NCBI GenBank assembly: GCA_036345935.2
Contig: JADWOT020000007.1
Location: 6,123,568-6,187,567 of the forward strand
DNA from: Taenia hydatigena
Lineage: Eukaryota > Platyhelminthes > Cestoda > Cyclophyllidea > Taeniidae
DNA length: 64,000 bases
Direction: 5' to 3'
Below, in pieces: positions 12,362-22,499 of the stretch (the stretch's first letter is position 1; every line of letters starts with the position of its first letter). A program made the position numbers and the translations under genes. The notes beneath the pieces were generated by a model that made no database searches, was not told the origin of the DNA, and worked only from the letters and a program-made list of their open reading frames with translations.

Positions 12362-12590
12362 CATAACAGAACGGAGAATAACTTTCATAATAGATGCCAG
12401 TTGCAACGAAAACACTTGCTCAATGCATGGATTCTTATTGGCGAAAAATGATTGTCAATACGCGAAATGGGAAATCAGCCCACTGACATTCTATGTGGGA
12501 GAAACTTGCCACAACAAGAAGATTTTGCCGGTTGACGAATGCAGTGGATTGTGTGAAAGATGCCTTTACAACCAGAATCCCAGCTTTTAA
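12362..12590 (+). CDS. candidate terminal exon with half of a cystine-knot-like domain
   Basis: The exon follows a pyrimidine-biased acceptor (tttgccctatgattgcag) and reads 75 codons to TAA 12588-12590. Cysteine spacing after NDC is C-x17-C-x10-C-x-G-x-C. The core reads CHNKKILPVDECSGLC, very like the first half of C-terminal cystine-knot and glycoprotein-hormone or bursicon domains, whose hallmark is C-x-G-x-C. The second half of such a domain, with its CxC pair, is missing: the frame ends 12 residues after the motif. Either another 3' exon exists through a donor I cannot see, or the gene is truncated. The neighbouring minus-strand gene converges here. Family assignment is inference from spacing only. 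Confidence 0.4.
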
Positions 12591-12619
12591 GATGATGACT
12601 GTCGCCTTTCCTGGCTGAC

Positions 12620-12757
12620 CGGAAGACCTTGCCGTTAAGGTCGCCATCATCAATTGTCGATTCGCGCGAATATCCACCTTTCCCTTTTATGTAGAACCCC
12701 TCGAAAGCAAACGGACCACGAACGTAAGGTAGCGCTTTAAGTTGTTTGAGAAAACGA
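12620..12757 (-). CDS. candidate exon c of an unidentified minus-strand gene
   Basis: On the minus strand the acceptor ends at 12758-12759 (gtgcctttgag). The exon gives one base to complete an Arg codon, then 45 codons of convincing protein including LPYVRGPFAFEGFYIKGKG and an acidic TIDDGDLNGK segment. A possible donor, CG/GTCAGC, closes it at 12620. If that donor is not used, the frame runs on to 12475, antisense to the cystine-knot-like exon, with several Cys. I do not recognise the protein. The two preceding exons fit it in phase. Confidence 0.4.
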
Positions 12758-12843
12758 CTCAAAGGCACCTAACTGATGTGACTTTGGTAAAGCAACTTCC
12801 TTATTGGTAGCAAGCAGAAAAGCAGATGTGCCCACGCACTTAC

Positions 12844-13009
12844 CGTTCTTTCATGTGCTCGGTGTGTATTAGCTTCATTTGTCCATAAGGAAGAACGTGG
12901 CGAGGCGAATACGGCTGTACCTCTTTTACTGCAAACGTCACCGTACTAGTTATTGCTTTTAATTTTCGAGGTGGAATGCCAATACCACATAGCTGATGCT
13001 TAGAAGTCG
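12844..13009 (-). CDS. candidate exon b of the same minus-strand gene
   Basis: It starts after an acceptor at 13010-13011 and ends at the perfect donor CG/GTAAGT (GT at 12843-12842). It has 54 whole codons with two spare bases at each end. The frame includes CGIGIPPRKLKAI, TVTFAVKEVQPYSPRHVLPY and KLIHTEHMKER, well-mixed sequence unlike the low-complexity shadows nearby. Phase fits exon c downstream and exon a upstream. An alternative acceptor at 12993-12994 keeps the same frame. Confidence 0.5.
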
Positions 13010-13177
13010 CTGTGTCGGGTTCCGACAGAGGTCAAGTACAAGGTTGGAAGAGAGGCATCTAACTTACACTGGTGGTGAACCGATAGTCAAGAAAGGGACA
13101 TTTGCCAGTTTAAAACATCCAGATAATGATTAAAGATGGTGGTTTAAGGGAGTAGAGTTGGCGTCTTGCCCGCTTAC

Positions 13178-13231
13178 ATTCTACATGATTACTCCATTGT
13201 TGTTGATGGCAAATGCATCTAGGAGTCTTAA
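13178..13231 (-). CDS. candidate exon a of the same minus-strand gene
   Basis: This 54-base minus-strand exon lies between the acceptor ttggatcgtttgcag and the donor T/GTAAGC. It encodes 17 codons (KTPRCICHQQQWSNHVE) and leaves one base that completes a Ser codon with exon b. It is short and could be chance; the phase fit is the main support. A second frame, LRLLDAFAINNNG, is also open but lacks a good donor. Confidence 0.3.
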
Positions 13232-13554
13232 CTGCAAACGATCCAATCAATCAATTTGTTGCACATTTAATTAACCAACATCGCTAATCTTTTGATGCTC
13301 TTCATTTCGACGTAAAATACCCAGTAGCTTCCAAAGCTGCCCCACCCTGAAGATGTCATGAATTGGCACATAGATGTGCGAGCACCTCTGACATCAAGTA
13401 CAGCAAATGTGTCAGAACCTTTCACTTCTGTAAGCAGAATTTAATGGCTTCTCATAGAGGCTGACAGGATGATAGTAGGAAATACACTTAATCAGCAGTG
13501 TTCACTCTTCGAAGGGAAGGGGAAGGCAAAGAGAGATTGTTTGCAGAATACGAA

Positions 13555-15300
13555 CCTTTATGTGTCTGCCTGTGTGTAAATCTTCGAAGCCTTTCTTGCT
13601 AAAATACATTTTCGGTACTAGAAGTCTGCTCATTTTGTGGATACCCCTTGCCGCGATTTTAGAGACTTTGCTGCTGTATTTGCTGTTGCTTGTCCTTTAC
13701 ATGTTTTTAATTTATCCCCACCATCCACCTTCGGTAGTAACCCCTACTCGAGGGCATGCTCATGCCATTGGCGGATAAGTGAGTGGCCTAAGCTCTTTTC
13801 AGCAAGCGCCTCTTTGCTGACTCATCCGCTTTGGCGGTTAGTCGATCAACGGACCAATGCAATCGGTAAGGCCGCCTGCTGTGCATTCGTTGCTTACTAG
13901 TGATCTGGCCGGTCGATTGATTTTACTCACTGATCTGCCCGACCTACGGCGAATTGGCTGCAAACAATCTCACGAATGGGTAAGTGGAAAATTATTTTAG
14001 CATTTGCTCTAGACTATGTTGTGTAGGGTCGGAAATTACTGTAAAAATAGGCCAAAAACACATTGTCAAGCTTGATATTAATATAACTTAATTAGAGAGT
14101 GTTTTTAACTGATAATATAGAGTCACAATATTCCAGAAAACATTTTACCAGAAGGACTGAGCGCAACAATGACTGCCAGATTAAAACGTAGCGGTACATA
14201 CCCAACTATTTTGGAAGGCGTTTTTTAAGTAGCAAGATAGTGGATCCGTCAGTCCAACGCAAGCCAGCCTAAGTTAAAATATCAACTTTTTGGCGATATC
14301 ATCAAGAGTGTTTTAGGCTTTGCAGTTGGAGACATCCTTCTGCAAAGTGCTAATATTCAACCTCCACCAGCGCACCTTGCTAAAGCGTTGCTCTTAACCT
14401 AGCAGAGCACATGGGCAAAAGGACCGCATCAAAGTTGAGCTGATTTGCAGATATTGTCTTCTCAATCAGTCATCACTTAAGCATCATCCCATCCATCCAT
14501 CCGCCTCACTTAGCCTAATTCCTCCACACATCCTTCCTTTTCTGCATTCAGCGGAAACGAGAAGTGCCAAAAAGCCCAAAAAGTGACCAGCTCGAAGGAC
14601 AGCATCGGAAAGAGATATCGATAGGACAACAAACATCCAATCGAAGTACATTAGCAACGTCTCATGTGCATGCAGAATGGTGTGAGAAAATAGCTTGGGG
14701 TGAAATAGCACCAAAGCAAGTGATACCTGCTCCCGCAAAACCTTAAAAGGGAACGATACCGGAAGTCTGCACCAATCGAAATTGAGAGCAGCCACGCGGC
14801 AAGTGCAACTAATTGATTTACACGTGCCAGATTCAAAGGCGTCAACCACACAGCCAAACTCCAAACATGCTCTGGTGCGAGTCGTTTCGGCTGCTTTTAT
14901 TCACTGTATTCACGGCATCGTTCCTCCATTCAGTTCTCCGTCCCAATAAATTTCCTTTTTGCCTCGGGATTTCTTTTTATCCCTTACTTCCTTGCCTCCA
15001 ACTCCATCAGCTCGTCAGTCCTAAACTTCCTCCCCGTCGTTTTCAAGAAGCCAAAGGACCACATCGGATAGAAATCGTAAAATTTGGGGGTGGGTTGTAA
15101 TGCCATCCCATTTTCTTTCCTCATACCATATTCTAATCCCACCCTCCTGCATAAATTGCGTGGGTCTATTCAAGAGCATTACATCTGGCATCCAGTGTAC
15201 ATTGCTTGGAGAGGAAATGATATCCTTAGCAACCCCAAATTGCGTGAAAATTCATACCTTTTCCTTTGAGTTAAATCCTATATATTTGAATTAGTCATGT
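13555..15300 (+). repeat. left arm of large inverted duplication
   Basis: This segment matches the reverse complement of 22500-24452 along its length, perhaps 75-80 percent by eye. Landmarks include the AGACTTCTAGTACC-type block, 'ctgcaaacaatctcacg', 'tttctgcattcag', 'gagatatcgatagga', 'caagtgataacctgctc'-like sequence and 'ccagtgta.at'. This arm keeps a good splice donor (GG/GTAAGT at 13979) and an open exon at 14557-14746, where the other arm has stops. Confidence 0.75.
14557..14746 (+). CDS. candidate exon within the left arm
   Basis: It follows an excellent acceptor, a pyrimidine tract from about 14515 ending in ttttctgcattcag. It reads 62 codons of charged, well-mixed protein (RKREVPKSPKSDQLEGQHRK at its start, an HAEWCEKIAWGE segment later) to a TAA. 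The matching exon in the right arm keeps the acceptor but has two TGA codons and an insertion, so that copy is dead. No family is recognised. Another frame (about 14756-14945) continues after the TAA and is similar in both arms, but DNA similarity alone would give that. Confidence 0.4.
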
Positions 15301-15590
15301 TGGTATTGTCATCATTGCAGTTCATCATCCCTCTTACCGTGACGCGTTAAAAAGCAGTCTAATTGTAGATACTGCTGTGCCACTTAGTTTGAACAAAAGA
15401 CTAAAATAAGAAGTTGATTTGGGAAAAAGTGAGGGTGATTGCAGAGGACAACACTTAACACGATGGTAATGCCAGCACGGAGGTAACGGCGGTAGTAAGT
15501 ACAGCGATGGAGTGACGAAAGTGATAGCAGGCGAGTACAAGTTAGGGATGTGCTGTAGGCAACGGCGAACGAGGTAGGAGGGAAAAGCAT

Positions 15591-15662
15591 TCACCTCGGC
15601 GTGACTTGACCACGCGACCTCTTGATCCGGAGTCAGACGCGCTACCATTGCGCCACAGAGCC
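15591..15662 (-). pseudogene. tRNA-Trp-like gene copy with CCG anticodon, SINE head
   Basis: The minus-strand cloverleaf follows eukaryotic tRNA-Trp closely in the D arm and anticodon stem. The anticodon position, however, reads CCG where tRNA-Trp has CCA. The T stem is a perfect 5-bp GCGTG/CACGC, but the T loop is GTCAAGT, losing the TTC core, and the acceptor has two mismatches. Downstream, the minus strand continues AATGCTTTTCCCTCC, the same tail that follows the tRNA-Met-like copy at 34754. I read it as a tRNA-derived retroposon head. Confidence 0.6.
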
Positions 15663-17179
15663 ACGCTGTCGAGGAGGGTGTGGCTGACCACCTCAGCATC
15701 GTCGCATAGAGTGCTGCGCACACCTGTATTGAAAAAAAATAACAACACCAATGACGCAGATGGATGCACACATCGGTCCGTTGGACACGCTGCCAAAGGC
15801 GTTGACGGGGTGTGGAGGTGTGAGGAGACTTCTACGTAGTGGCAGGTGCCGGTGCTTCAGCAACAGAATCTTCTACTGCCGCACTCAAGACTCGGATCTG
15901 ATTTCTGGCTAGCGGAAATCCCCAATAATCTCTTCTTCCCCATTCCTTGCATCCTTGTTTCACTCCTTTTTCATCATAGCTTGGTAATTCCCCCTATCAT
16001 GACTCGACGACTGCTCGTTTGAAACCGTTTAAATTGAGTTCTCTATTGCGCAACACATCGGTCTTCCAACAGTAAAAACTAAGTCCTAGTGCATGATGGC
16101 ATTTTAGCCTTGGTGGTTTTACGCTCACTGAAATCACCAAGTAAGGCACGCCACAGCTTTCTGCTGGTGTCGATCCCCTGGTAACAGCACTAAATAAAGC
16201 CGTTTTCTTACACACCAAGACAACCACGTAGAGGGATTCTGGCGTTCGGTTATTAGGGACGAGCCTACTTCTCGCCTACACGCTTCCCACGTCTCTGTCC
16301 TTATTTCAATTGTAACGCACGAAATTGACCAGCATCTGCTTCCCAGCCCAGCTCCTCAAATCTTTGCATATTCAAGCCTTAAGACATGAAAATAGGCACT
16401 TCCGCGAGTCAGAGTGAGCCTCAACTGTGATCGCAAATGGTGTTAGTGCGACGATACTCGTTCCTTTAACTGTCTAAAAACGCCCTTAGATAGAGAGACA
16501 AAGCGCTGCCTTACCCTCGACCTCTAATTTTGATGAAGAATTCAAAGACAATCACGGGTATCGGCTTACCACAATAAAGCAGCAAACAAAAGACGGTTTG
16601 TGCGCCCAAATTCTACTCATTGTTTGTGTGGAGCCACTATATATTAAGTTGAATGTTTTAGAGCAGGGCAGTGGAAAAGGGAATCGGCGAAATTTATTCA
16701 CAGTTATAGAGGTGGATATTTTACCGTTTATCCTTTACTCTGGATAACATCGGGGGCTTAACTTGTCCAAATGTGAATTCGTTGCACAATGACGTAAGAA
16801 TGCAACTGAAGCTTTGATACTTCATACCCCAATTTTTCGCTAGTTGGGTAAGACAACTGGGTCTTCTCCAGCATCATGGGGGAAACCTTCACCTCCGCAA
16901 GGAAAGGCCTTCTCTTTACCACGAGAGAGTAGTATCTGCCTAAAATACATTCCACGATACAGAGCACAGAATCTACTTTAGTGGTTTTAAAGTCTTTTAC
17001 GATATGTTAGAATGAAGACACCCTTCCATCACCCAGCCTTACCTGTTCATTAGACTCCCAATAAGTGTGCAACTCGTTATCAAAGACAGACTCGAAAACA
17101 GAATTTGATTAACTGAGAAGAACAGCTTCACCGTTGTTGGATAGACCCTATGTGTTCTACACATTCCTCTATGCATACG
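15663..17179. other. no gene recognised
   Basis: Apart from the tRNA-like element before it, I find no phase-consistent exons, repeats or RNA genes in this stretch. Open frames are short and lack splice sites. Confidence 0.4.
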
Positions 17180-17940
17180 TACTGACTACCTTCCGAGAAT
17201 GAAGTGTGTGACGCCAGTGGCCATGACTACTAGAGCTCTTGAGTATATTAGGAGGTACTCAAATTAATGTTCATGCGCAAAACTGACACCACTTGCCACT
17301 AATTAAAGATATTCGCCCTGGTATATTATGCCAAGCTAACGATTCAACGAGCGAGACCACGAAACATTTAATGGCATAGTGATTATTAACTTGGCACAAA
17401 TATTGCAGGCTAGACGCGTTCATGGTACGTATCCTCTTCGGGAACCGATGGTACTCCATTCAGCAAGAGGTTTGCATTTTCTGCCTTCTCTCGCCCTAAT
17501 GGTGTGTTTTAACAAGCCTGTACAGCATTTATGCATTTTAGTAAATACAGCGATGTCACTGGAATAAAACATACTTGCTTTTTCAAAGTGCGAATAAAAC
17601 GGGTACTCAACCATTGGCCTGTTAGCATTTACTCGCAAAGTTTATCCACCTCATGCGTCAAAAACTGACCTAAGTCGGTCCATTTTACAATTAGTGTTAA
17701 TTCATTCATTAATTTAAAAATGAATCTAAAAGCGATTTCGAAAACGCTTGAGCTTATAATCAAAGTCTCGTATTATATATCCACCAGAAAATGCATAACG
17801 ACTTTTACCATTTGCAGCAGCTCTAAAAGCGGGCCATATACTGTTACTTTGGCTGTGCAGTAGCCAGCTACAATTGGTGGAAAGCGTCATAGCATGGATA
17901 TGTCTACCAACGCTTTATGAAAATTAATTTAAGCAGGAGT
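17180..17940 (+). repeat. dispersed repeat, inverse of 53455-54165
   Basis: Shares with the reverse complement of 53455-54165 the blocks 'ctcttgagtat.tt', 'caaattaatg', 'gcgcaaaactgacacca', 'ggtacgtatcctcttcgg', 'tggtactccattcagca', 'acgcttt' and 'tatccatgctatg'. One edge meets the last exon of the zinc-finger-like minus-strand gene. Confidence 0.7.
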
Positions 17941-17947
17941 ACTAGAA
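17929..17947 (-). CDS. candidate terminal mini-exon of zinc-finger-like gene
   Basis: After the strong minus-strand acceptor gtttgttatttcatatgcag, one base completes the codon left open at 18022. Five codons (SSTPA) and TAA follow. Its position next to a repeat edge suggests that the repeat may supply the 3' end of the transcript. Too short to stand alone; supported only by phase. Confidence 0.3.
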
Positions 17948-18021
17948 CTGCATATGAAATAACAAACTACTTTGGACGCAAATGCAACAATCGCGTGCTG
18001 CTGTTTATGACAGCCACTTAC

Positions 18022-18091
18022 CTTAACATCTGCACTTGTATCACCTCTTCTTGCTGAGGGAACATTCGATCCCAAAAAGTGCGCATTTTGA
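18022..18091 (-). CDS. candidate exon 3 of zinc-finger-like gene
   Basis: It lies between acceptor tctttatcaag and donor AG/GTAAGT on the minus strand. Two bases join the single base left by the previous exon, then 22 codons including KMRTFWDRMFPQQEEVIQVQ, then two bases. The frame is phase-consistent on both sides. Confidence 0.45.
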
Positions 18092-18663
18092 CTTGATAAA
18101 GATTTTTACTTAAGTGGCTATTTCCGCTAAACATTCATGCAACCAACTCTTGCCCAAGCAGTCCCTCCTCATCTACTGATTATGGAATTAATCGCAAACA
18201 AAGGATGCTAACAATCGTTGTTTGATCGAGGTTAGTGTTGAGGCCACAGAGGCGGTGCTTAGTTTTTGATGTTTTGAGATGTGCCTGTGAATACTAATCA
18301 CATCATAATTTTGCTTGCCTTTCTTCGTTTACTTGGTTTATTTGACTGGCATAGTCCAGAGAAGGATTTGAATCGGAAAGATATTCACTTATTTAAAGTA
18401 ACTTTGATGGGTCTGATAGTTGATGAAGTTAGCTGCAGCACCTCAACTGAGTACTGTTTGTGCTAAAAAATGTTTGTCTTCATTCATCGTTGCGATTTGG
18501 TCGATCTTGTAGTAGAAGGCAATCACCACAGGACATGGAGTTACAGGTGTGGAGACTGCAACGCTGCTTCGTATGGTGTCATTGTTTTTGTGATTTGATA
18601 AGCGATTGGCGCATTGTGTGCTCACTGGTCATGAGTAGTAGGGTCAAGCCCGCATGGATTCAC

Positions 18664-19038
18664 CCGGCCACTTCTGCTCAGCCTTCTGTGACATTGGGGC
18701 TTTGATGTTGTACGTCCACTTTAACAACAAGGAATGTCCTTCTCTGGGAAAAGCGTAGAAAAGATCTTGTCCTCTGGGCCGCTCGTCTACTTCAAGAGTA
18801 TTAGTTTTGGGGCCGCATTCTCTTGGCAATGCATTTGACTTCATGTCGGTGAGTAAAGTTGGATTTATGATGGGTTCATATGCTTTTGCAAGGGTGTGAA
18901 GTGCTATTCGATAAAGTGGCTTTTGAACCGACTGCACAGCAAGTAGTGGTGGCGATGATGGCGACGGAAATTTGTGGGTTTTCGCGTGCTTGAGGAGGAC
19001 GGATTTGTTGAAGCATTGCGTGACACCAGTTTGACAGA
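18664..19038 (-). CDS. candidate exon 2 of zinc-finger-like gene
   Basis: This 375-base minus-strand exon is open throughout. It follows a long pyrimidine-rich acceptor (cttatttcatctttactgcgttcaccag) and ends at G/GTGAAT. It starts with CQTGVTQCFNKSVLLKHAKT-H, resembling the second half of a C2H2 finger (F, L, then H-x3-H). A Pro/Ser linker and a charged region (LEVDERPRGQDLFYAFPREG) follow. Joining to the upstream exon creates a CAVC pair. Cys-to-His spacing is 15 residues where classical fingers have 12, so zinc binding is uncertain. Length and lack of stops make it one of the best exon calls here. Confidence 0.5.
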
Positions 19039-19209
19039 CTGGTGAACGCAGTAAAGATGAAATAAGAATTGCTTAAGCTATTGTCTAGCAAAATTGTTGT
19101 ACGATCTCTCAAATACATTTCAAACCGACTACAAGGAGGATGAGACAGTCAAGCAGAACGTAAGCACAGTGCAGTTTTAAGGCAAAGGCACGTGAGAAGT
19201 TGGCCCTAC

Positions 19210-19270
19210 CAGCGCAGACCACCAACGTATGTTTCCCGCTAACATCGTGTGTATTCACAAATCTGCCCTT
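19210..19270 (-). CDS. candidate exon 1 of zinc-finger-like gene
   Basis: Twenty codons plus one base, ending at donor G/GTAGGG. The peptide KGRFVNTHDVSGKHTLVVCA has the look of a finger end followed by a linker and the first Cys of the next finger. The leftover G combines with TC of the next exon to give Val between two Cys. The acceptor before it has a poor pyrimidine tract; the frame is actually open up to 19316, so the exon may start earlier. Confidence 0.4.
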
Positions 19271-20237
19271 CTGCATCGATTGCATCCCCAAGCTCAGATG
19301 GCTGCCTCTTCTTCCTTTCAAGAGTTAGTGGTGTTGTACCAGTCTAAGTCGAGCCCAGACCCATTATTATCAGCTCTTGCACTAAATTCGCAAAGTGGTG
19401 CTTAAAGTGTATCTTGTCTCAATTCGTCCAAATGAATTTTAAGAAGCATTTGCTGCGGATATTTTAGCATTCTATTCGGTTATATGTTCCCTTTGACAAA
19501 CCAGATAGGCTACGCTTCTCCTCATTATCACAATCAAAAGCATATTTGTTCTAATTAGTGTCTCGTTTATCCACCCACCCGTCCAAGCAAATTTCCGCTG
19601 ACCAGCGCGTTCAGGGCCTACTGGGTCGGAGCCATATACCAACATACATTGGCTGCACATCATGTGGTCTTATAAGTCCACTGACCGACAGAACAATGCA
19701 GATGGGTCAGCAAGAGCAGCGACCTAAAGAGAACGCAGACGACCCAACTCCAGACCACCGACTATCCCATCATTGGCGGCAGCTTATATACGCCCTTGCT
19801 GAGCCGGAATCAGTGTGGGTGCATGGCTTGAATGAACAGGAGGGACAGCAGTGCAGTTTTACGATTGCGGCGAACTGAGCCGTGAAAATATAAGACTTCT
19901 AGGACCGATAATCACTTTCGCAAGAGCAGCAACAAAGGTTTATGTGCAAACAAACACAACGAGATAGGAAGAGCAATTAGTGCCTAGGCGTTTGCTGCAT
20001 CCTCGTAGCAGGCATCAGCTCCTCGGCTTCCATTCCAACAGCATCTGGTGAAAGTCCATTGTTCGCGAACAATTGTTCCTTGCGCTTACACGTGTAAGTA
20101 AACACAACTTTGTAATTGGCGCCATCTCCCCTTCCTCAAAGTCATCTTCTATTCATGATCGACCGATCAACAATTCAAGTTGACTTATCAATCGAGCAAT
20201 CAATACGCCACGTGTCGTGATTTACTCGCACTTTTAG
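19271..20237. other. intergenic or upstream exons, unresolved
   Basis: A 106-codon plus-strand frame at 19558-19878 has plausible composition (EQRPKENADDPTPDHRL), but I could not connect it in phase to the exon at 20238. A minus-strand donor (GTATGT) at about 19643 follows an open stretch that also does not fit the gene on that side. I leave both unassigned. Confidence 0.25.
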
Positions 20238-20348
20238 AGATGCCGCATTGCTGCAAAGTTGTTCGCAGATTCTCAGACCCCCTTTGCCTCTCCTGGCGGC
20301 AGCGCAAACTTCGAAGAGACCATTTTTCAGGAGGCGACCCACTCATAT
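20238..20348 (+). CDS. candidate exon A of a three-exon gene
   Basis: It lies between acceptor tttactcgcacttttag and the perfect donor AT/GTAAGT. In the frame that fits exon B it reads about 36 codons rich in Pro, Leu and Arg. A second frame gives a more ordinary, acidic peptide (FADSQTPFASPGGSANFEET), but it is one base out of phase with exon B. Either the frame choice here is wrong or a one-base error separates the exons. Confidence 0.4.
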
Positions 20349-20445
20349 GTAAGTGGATCCCACACTGACTCACCTGCTTTATAAGTTGCAGCAATAGCAG
20401 TGCACACTCGGCTTTAGCACTTCTTCTTTCTATTTGTCTTTGTAG

Positions 20446-20729
20446 ATGCAAGTGGACATTAGAGTCGCCCAACCTCACTACCACTATCTTCCTCACCACC
20501 AACGCCAGCATTGATGTTGTGGCGACCACAATTAGTGGTAGCGTGGAAAAGCACTTCACCCACCGGATCTTCCTCATTCATCGCAATTGGTCGCCCACTA
20601 TTTTCCTCATTTCTCACCTCTTCCCTCGTCTCCGTCTACTCTCCTGGCTTTGTCCTTATACCTCCAATCGGCATCCCCCAGTACGACTGACGACGACATC
20701 ATTTCTCGACGACGTCACCAAGCATACCA
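20446..20729 (+). CDS. candidate exon B of a three-exon gene
   Basis: It follows acceptor ttctttctatttgtctttgtag after a 97-base intron and ends at A/GTAAGT before a 94-base intron. The frame starting CKWTLESPNLTTTIFL is open for all 283 bases and joins exons A and C in phase. C-x-W followed by hydrophobic strands is faintly CUB-like, but the later CUB cysteines are not where expected. A second frame is open for about 75 codons, so the coding frame is not beyond doubt. Confidence 0.45.
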
Positions 20730-20823
20730 GTAAGTGCCTCCTCCTCCTTCCCATCGCAGCCTTCATTCTTTACTCAGCTTCCTCTGCTCACATTCACTCA
20801 TTCCTATTTCTCCCCTCGCTCAG

Positions 20824-21158
20824 GCCTCACCCGTGACAATAAAACGCAGGAGCAGACGCAGAGCGATGACGACGAGGTCGATTTAATGTGGCACGAGGAA
20901 TCGGAATGCGACTTGTCCGACTACTTGACTTTGACGAGTCAGTGGTCGGATGGGGATGAGCAGGCGGAGTGGTGGCAGTTGCCACCCTCCCGGATGGAAT
21001 CAGATTCTCCAACGTCGTCATCGCTCACCTCAGTGAAGCCTTTGCCGCTCAGTCAACTTTCAACCACGCAGGGAGCGACAGAGGAGATGGATGTGGAATG
21101 GGAAGCTCATATCCACCTTACCTTTTTTGCTCTGATGGATGTAGGTTTGGCATTTTGA
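20824..21158 (+). CDS. candidate exon C (3' end) of a three-exon gene
   Basis: After a pyrimidine-rich acceptor (cctatttctcccctcgctcag) the frame opens LTRDNKTQEQTQSDDDEVDL. It continues acidic and Trp-rich (SQWSDGDEQAEWW) to a TAA/TGA-type stop at 21158. AATAAA lies 48 bases past the stop. A frame shifted by two is also open from about 20966 to 21202. No family is recognised. Taken together, exons A to C make an inferred small acidic C-terminal protein. Confidence 0.45.
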
Positions 21159-21205
21159 CACTTTTCTTTCCTATATTGAGGTGTTACTTCAATCTAAAAT
21201 GAAGA

Positions 21206-21211
21206 AATAAA
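21206..21211 (+). terminator. AATAAA polyadenylation signal
   Basis: Perfect AATAAA, 48 bases after the stop of exon C and 4 bases after the stop of the alternative frame. It is well placed to end the 20.2-21.2 kb transcript. Confidence 0.5.
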
Positions 21212-22499
21212 GAGATCAGTAAAATGAGGAGAAGTAGACTAATCTATTTGTAGCAATCACAAAACAATGGTTCAGTAATCGTTGAGGATACGGCTAATGC
21301 CATGCGATTATCTTTTCCCCACTAAATTTACCTTTGTTGAAAGAAATTTGGATCCCTTCACTTCATGTAGATCGCAGTTGCATTTAGATGCTGATTGGTG
21401 AAATATTCATGGATTCGGATTATTCAATTTTCAGAGACCACATATAAAGATAGGCCACTCACCATAAGCACAACTAATGCGATGCTATAGTCGCCCTCCT
21501 GTTCAAAGTAGCTATGAACAAAATCGGGATATTTAGCATACTTGTACGTTGCATTAGCAGTTGAGTGCTAAGTGCTAAAATGTTCCCAACATTGAATTGT
21601 TATATTTTTGGATGCCACATAACAAGTGCCGGTGGAGTGGGGCGTGGGAAAGGAGTAGTAGGCAAATGGACACCCATATCTCTATTCGAGGCCTTCATGA
21701 AACGTACTTATTGAGTGTGCACTGTAATCCCTTATAGCTGAGAGGAAGAAGGAAAAGGCCTCAATTCACATGGCATGGATTGGGCTGCGTAGATTAGGCG
21801 GGCTAAATAAGAGTGCTGGGTTGACTCTAGTAGTAACGTATGAAGACGCTGCTAAAGATGAGACATGCACAGTTGATCAGGAAGCCCTGTCAATCTACAT
21901 CTTTCCCAATTTATCAAAGCCAGCTATAATCTAGCTTAGGTGATCAATTCAGTCTGTGATATTCTGGTGGATTCTAGTCTGGTCCAGTTAGGCATAGTCT
22001 TGAGTACTGTGTTACAGTGCTTCCACAATGGAACATGGATATAGAGCAGGTTGTTGCACTTCAGTAGGTCTGCTGCTGTCGCTGTTTATTTAGCGGTTAC
22101 AAACGCATGTAAGAGCCATTAAAAGCCAACGCAGCACAGTGAGCGCAGTTTAAGGCATGAAGTTAATTGAAAAAGTCGACGACGTGCCACTAAAGATTTC
22201 TATAGAGCTAACAAATAGACGCGTCTGGTGCGTATTCGCATTCCTACGCCTGGACGATTCCTTGCCTCTGATTATCAGCGACACCAGCGGTGCATGCATT
22301 TCTTCTATGGAAGTGAAGAAGCAGGCATTTTCAGTTTAAGCAGATACAGAGATGGTTGAGACAGAAGTGTAGGGATAAGAAACCGCGGGAATGAAGGAGA
22401 GTGGGAAGAGGAAAGTGAGGATTGGAAGTGAACAGCAGAGGATAGTCCTGTACAGTGCTGTGATGCAGCGTTCACTGCTTCCTTTTTTCACCACGATTT
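21212..22499. other. no gene recognised
   Basis: Intergenic sequence between the three-exon gene and the right inverted arm. I see no repeats shared with other parts of the window and no exon-like frames with splice sites. Confidence 0.4.

Noticed and set aside
14756..14945. A second frame with similar peptides in both inverted arms, taken at first as evidence of protein-level conservation.
   Set aside because: The arms are similar enough at DNA level that any frame would look conserved; both also share an in-frame TGA upstream.
15334..15771. A 145-codon minus-strand ORF.
   Set aside because: It reads straight through the tRNA-Trp-like sequence; the apparent peptide is a by-product of tRNA bases.
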